From Acidobacteriaceae bacterium (GTDB lineage Bacteria > Acidobacteriota > Terriglobia > Bryobacterales > Bryobacteraceae), in NCBI GenBank assembly GCA_019244945.1, contig JAFASD010000522.1, positions 1-8,720 of the forward strand: a DNA stretch of 8,720 bases, in the 5' to 3' direction. The notes below the pieces were generated by a model, which saw only the letters and a program-made list of their open reading frames with translations, made no database searches and had not been told where the DNA came from. Made by a program: the position numbers and the translations under genes. Positions 6,553 through 8,720 of the stretch are shown here, in pieces. Position 1 is the first letter of the stretch, and each line of letters begins with the position of its first letter.

Positions 6553-7496
6553 TCAGGCCGGCGCGCGTGCCCAAACTCACTATCAAAACGACCCTCTTTA
6601 TACTGGCGGCGTGCCTCGCTGTGGAAGGACTTGGCGGACTCTTCTTCATGGCATCCGGGCTGTATAACATTGCCGCCGATGAGCCTCACTTCACGTTGGC
6701 GCGTTGGATGCTGCAAGCCGGGAGAACACGTTCGATCCAGTTTCGCAGTAGAGGAATCAAGGTTCCGAATCTTCGTGATCCGTCCCTCGTCAGAAACGGA
6801 TTCGTGCTGTATCGAAAGAATTGCCAGCCCTGCCATGGCGCACCCGGCGTAGCAGAGCAACAGATCGGACGAGGAATCAATCCCAAGCCTCCACCGCTTG
6901 AGATCGCCTCCAACCACTGGACGAATTCCCAATTGTTCTGGATTACCTCGCACGGTTTGAAGATGAGCGGAATGCCCGGATTCGGCTCGCATCTCAGCGA
7001 AACGGATCGCTGGGCCATCGTTGCCTTTCTTCGCCGGATCGTTTTGCTGTCGCCTGCGGATTACGAGCGATTTTCGAACGCAACGGACCTGGGTATTGGC
7101 GGTCAAAATTTCAGTTGGGTCTCGAACGAAGACTACGGCTTCGCGCAGCTCAAAGCGCAAGGAAATTCAGACCGCGGAAGAGATCTGCTGCATCAGTATG
7201 GTTGCATCACCTGCCATACGATTGCAGCTCTCAGCTCGGGCAACACTGGCCCGCCACTTACCGATTACGCCGAGCGGCAGTATATCGCTGGCTTGCTGGT
7301 CAACGTTCCAGCAAACACCGTCGCCTGGATCACCAATCCCAAGCGATTTAAAGCAGACACTGCCATGCCAAACCTCAACGTACAGCCAGCACAAGCGCTG
7401 GATATGGCAGCATACCTTTACACGTTGGGCAGTCCGAGGCGGCTCACGGTGCTTGAGCGCATCGTTGCGGGCCACCGCTCACGATCCGATTACTAA
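6549..7496 (+). CDS. Diheme c-type cytochrome with N-terminal membrane anchor
   Basis: This 315-residue protein has one N-terminal hydrophobic segment (about residues 12-36) and two cytochrome c domains facing the periplasm. Domain 1 binds heme at C92-Q-P-C-H96 with Met142 in SGMPGFG as probable axial ligand. Domain 2 binds at C219-I-T-C-H223 with Met273 in TAMPNL. The stretch after the anchor (SGLYNIAADEPH, then a segment ending IKVPNL) is typical of a family of membrane-bound cytochromes c found with respiratory or dehydrogenase electron chains. An LAAC sequence at residues 19-22 would fit a lipobox, but the hydrophobic run continues past Cys22, so an uncleaved anchor is more likely. The ATG overlaps the upstream stop; a GTG at 6567 is a less likely alternative. 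Domain 2 shares roughly half its residues with the preceding monoheme protein. The electron donor and acceptor are not shown by the sequence. Confidence 0.9.
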   Translation: MIRPARVPKLTIKTTLFILAACLAVEGLGGLFFMASGLYNIAADEPHFTLARWMLQAGRTRSIQFRSRGIKVPNLRDPSLVRNGFVLYRKNCQPCHGAPGVAEQQIGRGINPKPPPLEIASNHWTNSQLFWITSHGLKMSGMPGFGSHLSETDRWAIVAFLRRIVLLSPADYERFSNATDLGIGGQNFSWVSNEDYGFAQLKAQGNSDRGRDLLHQYGCITCHTIAALSSGNTGPPLTDYAERQYIAGLLVNVPANTVAWITNPKRFKADTAMPNLNVQPAQALDMAAYLYTLGSPRRLTVLERIVAGHRSRSDY

Positions 7497-7518
7497 CCTC
7501 CACATCTCTGCCCATAAT
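7490..7518 (+). promoter_or_regulatory. Candidate promoter for the phosphoketolase gene
   Basis: CATAAT at 7513-7518 matches the -10 consensus at five of six bases. A weak -35 (TTACTA, 7490-7495, three of six) lies 17 bp upstream. It would give the phosphoketolase a short leader of its own, in addition to read-through from the cytochrome genes 45 bp upstream. Confidence 0.3.
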
Positions 7519-7526
7519 AATGGCTT

Positions 7527-7531
7527 GAGGA
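7527..7531 (+). promoter_or_regulatory. Ribosome binding site of the phosphoketolase gene
   Basis: GAGGA lies 10 nt before the ATG at 7542, slightly long but acceptable spacing. An in-frame TAA at 7518 rules out any start further upstream. Confidence 0.55.
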
Positions 7532-7541
7532 AATCGTTGAA

Positions 7542-8720
7542 ATGCCTGAAACACTCGGTGCCGAAGAACTCAACAAGCTAAATGAATACTGGCATGCGGC
7601 AAATTACCTGACGGTTGGACAGATCTATCTCAAAGACAACCCGCTGCTGGAGCGCCCGCTCGCAAAAGAGGACGTCAAGCCGCGTCTGCTCGGGCATTGG
7701 GGCACCACGGCCGGCTTGAACTTCATCTACACGCATCTGAACCGGCTCATTCGCCGGAACGACCTGAACATGATGTACATTATTGGCCCGGGACATGGCG
7801 GACCGGGCATCGTCGCCCATACGTATTTGGAAGGCTCTTATACGGAGATCTATCCAAATGTCGAGCAGGATCGCGATGGGATCAAGCGGCTATTCCGGCA
7901 ATTCTCGTGGCCTTACGGAATACCAAGTCATGTCGCCCCGGAGACGCCCGGGTCGATTCACGAAGGCGGTGAGCTTGGCTACTCGTTACTGCACGCCTAT
8001 GGAGCAGCTTTCGACAATCCGGATTTACTTGTCGCGTGCATTGTAGGCGATGGCGAAGCGGAAACAGGCGCGCTGGCGACGAGCTGGCATTCCAACAAAT
8101 TCCTGAATCCCGCGACAGATGGCGCGGTGTTGCCGATTCTGCACCTCAATGGTTACAAGATTGCGAATCCGACGGTGCTGGCGCGCATACCCGAAAACGA
8201 GTTGCGCGACCTATTCATCGGGTATGGATATGCTCCGCGATTTCTGGCGGGAGATGATCCGGCGCAGATGCATCAGGGCATGGCGGCGGCGCTGGAGGAA
8301 ATGCTCGGAGAGATCCGCGCGATACAGAACCGGGCTCGCGATGAGAAACAGGTTGAGCGTCCGCAATGGCCCTTGCTGATTCTGGCCACTCCGAAGGGCT
8401 GGACGGGGCCGAGAGAAGTCGACGGTAAACCTGTCGAGGGCACTTGGCGCTCTCACCAGGTTCCAGTTGCGGATGTGCGTCAGAAGCCGGAGCATCTGAG
8501 GATTCTCGAAGAGTGGCTGCGCCGCTACGAGCCGCAGAAGCTTTTTGGTGAAGACGGAAGACTGCGAACAGATCTGGCTGCGCTTGCGCCAACAGGAGAA
8601 AAGCGCATGGGCATGAACCCTCATGCGAATGGCGGAACACTGATGAAGCCGCTTGTGCTGCCGGATTTCAGGCACTACGCCGTAAAGCTGACCAAACCAG
8701 GATCGATAGAGGCGGAAGCG
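7542..8720 (+). CDS. xfp: D-xylulose-5-phosphate/D-fructose-6-phosphate phosphoketolase, N-terminal half (runs off the window)
   Basis: These are the first 393 residues of a thiamine-diphosphate enzyme of about 790 residues. It splits xylulose 5-phosphate (and often fructose 6-phosphate) with phosphate into acetyl phosphate plus glyceraldehyde 3-phosphate (or erythrose 4-phosphate) in the cytoplasm. Both family signatures are present: EGGELGY (141-147) and GAAFDNPDLL...VGDGE (154-172), the latter carrying the metal/ThDP-binding GDGE. Active-site histidines known from the bifidobacterial enzyme can be matched at His52 (GHWGTT), His85 (GPGHGGPG), His130 (IPSH) and His305 (WRSHQVP). LNGYKIANP (202-210) is also conserved, and no key residue is missing. 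The start MPETLGAEELNKLNEYWHAA is normal for the family. It follows the cytochrome genes by 45 bp on the same strand. Acetate kinase or phosphotransacetylase, its common partners, could lie beyond the edge. Confidence 0.96.
   Translation, partial: MPETLGAEELNKLNEYWHAANYLTVGQIYLKDNPLLERPLAKEDVKPRLLGHWGTTAGLNFIYTHLNRLIRRNDLNMMYIIGPGHGGPGIVAHTYLEGSYTEIYPNVEQDRDGIKRLFRQFSWPYGIPSHVAPETPGSIHEGGELGYSLLHAYGAAFDNPDLLVACIVGDGEAETGALATSWHSNKFLNPATDGAVLPILHLNGYKIANPTVLARIPENELRDLFIGYGYAPRFLAGDDPAQMHQGMAAALEEMLGEIRAIQNRARDEKQVERPQWPLLILATPKGWTGPREVDGKPVEGTWRSHQVPVADVRQKPEHLRILEEWLRRYEPQKLFGEDGRLRTDLAALAPTGEKRMGMNPHANGGTLMKPLVLPDFRHYAVKLTKPGSIEAEA

Noticed and set aside
6537..7160. A 207-codon minus-strand open frame opposite the diheme cytochrome gene.
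   Set aside because: The plus strand carries clear heme motifs and ligands here. The antisense frame is Arg-rich, low-complexity shadow coding.
8211..8675. A 154-codon minus-strand open frame opposite the phosphoketolase gene.
   Set aside because: The plus-strand phosphoketolase is unambiguous and reads through the whole stretch. The antisense product resembles nothing.

Overview
The window looks like ordinary chromosome from a free-living bacterium of moderate GC content (GC appears to be in the mid-fifties percent, by eye), with tightly packed genes and little intergenic space. There are no RNA genes, insertion sequences, CRISPR arrays or phage genes. Gene content (a GMC flavoenzyme, a very large uncharacterised protein, membrane-tethered c-type cytochromes and a phosphoketolase) would suit a soil Acidobacteriota-like or similar Gram-negative heterotroph. 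That placement is inference only, because no marker gene is present.

Left part (1-3955, + strand). A GMC-family FAD oxidoreductase enters from the left edge without its N-terminus. It is followed after 9 bp by an alpha/beta-hydrolase with an extra C-terminal domain. The hydrolase's strong Shine-Dalgarno overlaps the GMC stop codon, so the two are probably one translationally coupled unit that oxidises and hydrolyses related, unidentified substrates. A complete class I/II PLP aminotransferase of the kynurenine/glutamine transaminase type comes next and may have its own leaderless promoter.

Middle (3946-6108, - strand). A single 720-residue protein that I cannot assign is transcribed convergently to the aminotransferase, with a 10-bp overlap of their 3' ends. 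Its N-terminal two thirds look rich in beta strands and its C-terminal third helical. It has no signal peptide. It is the least explained object in the window.

Right part (6184-8720, + strand). A 75-bp divergent intergenic region leads to two c-type cytochrome genes joined by an ATGA overlap: a one-heme, probably lipid-anchored protein and a two-heme, membrane-anchored protein. The second heme domain of the latter is a clear paralogue of the former. They probably shuttle electrons at the outer face of the cytoplasmic membrane. After 45 bp comes the first half of a D-xylulose-5-phosphate/D-fructose-6-phosphate phosphoketolase, which runs off the right edge.
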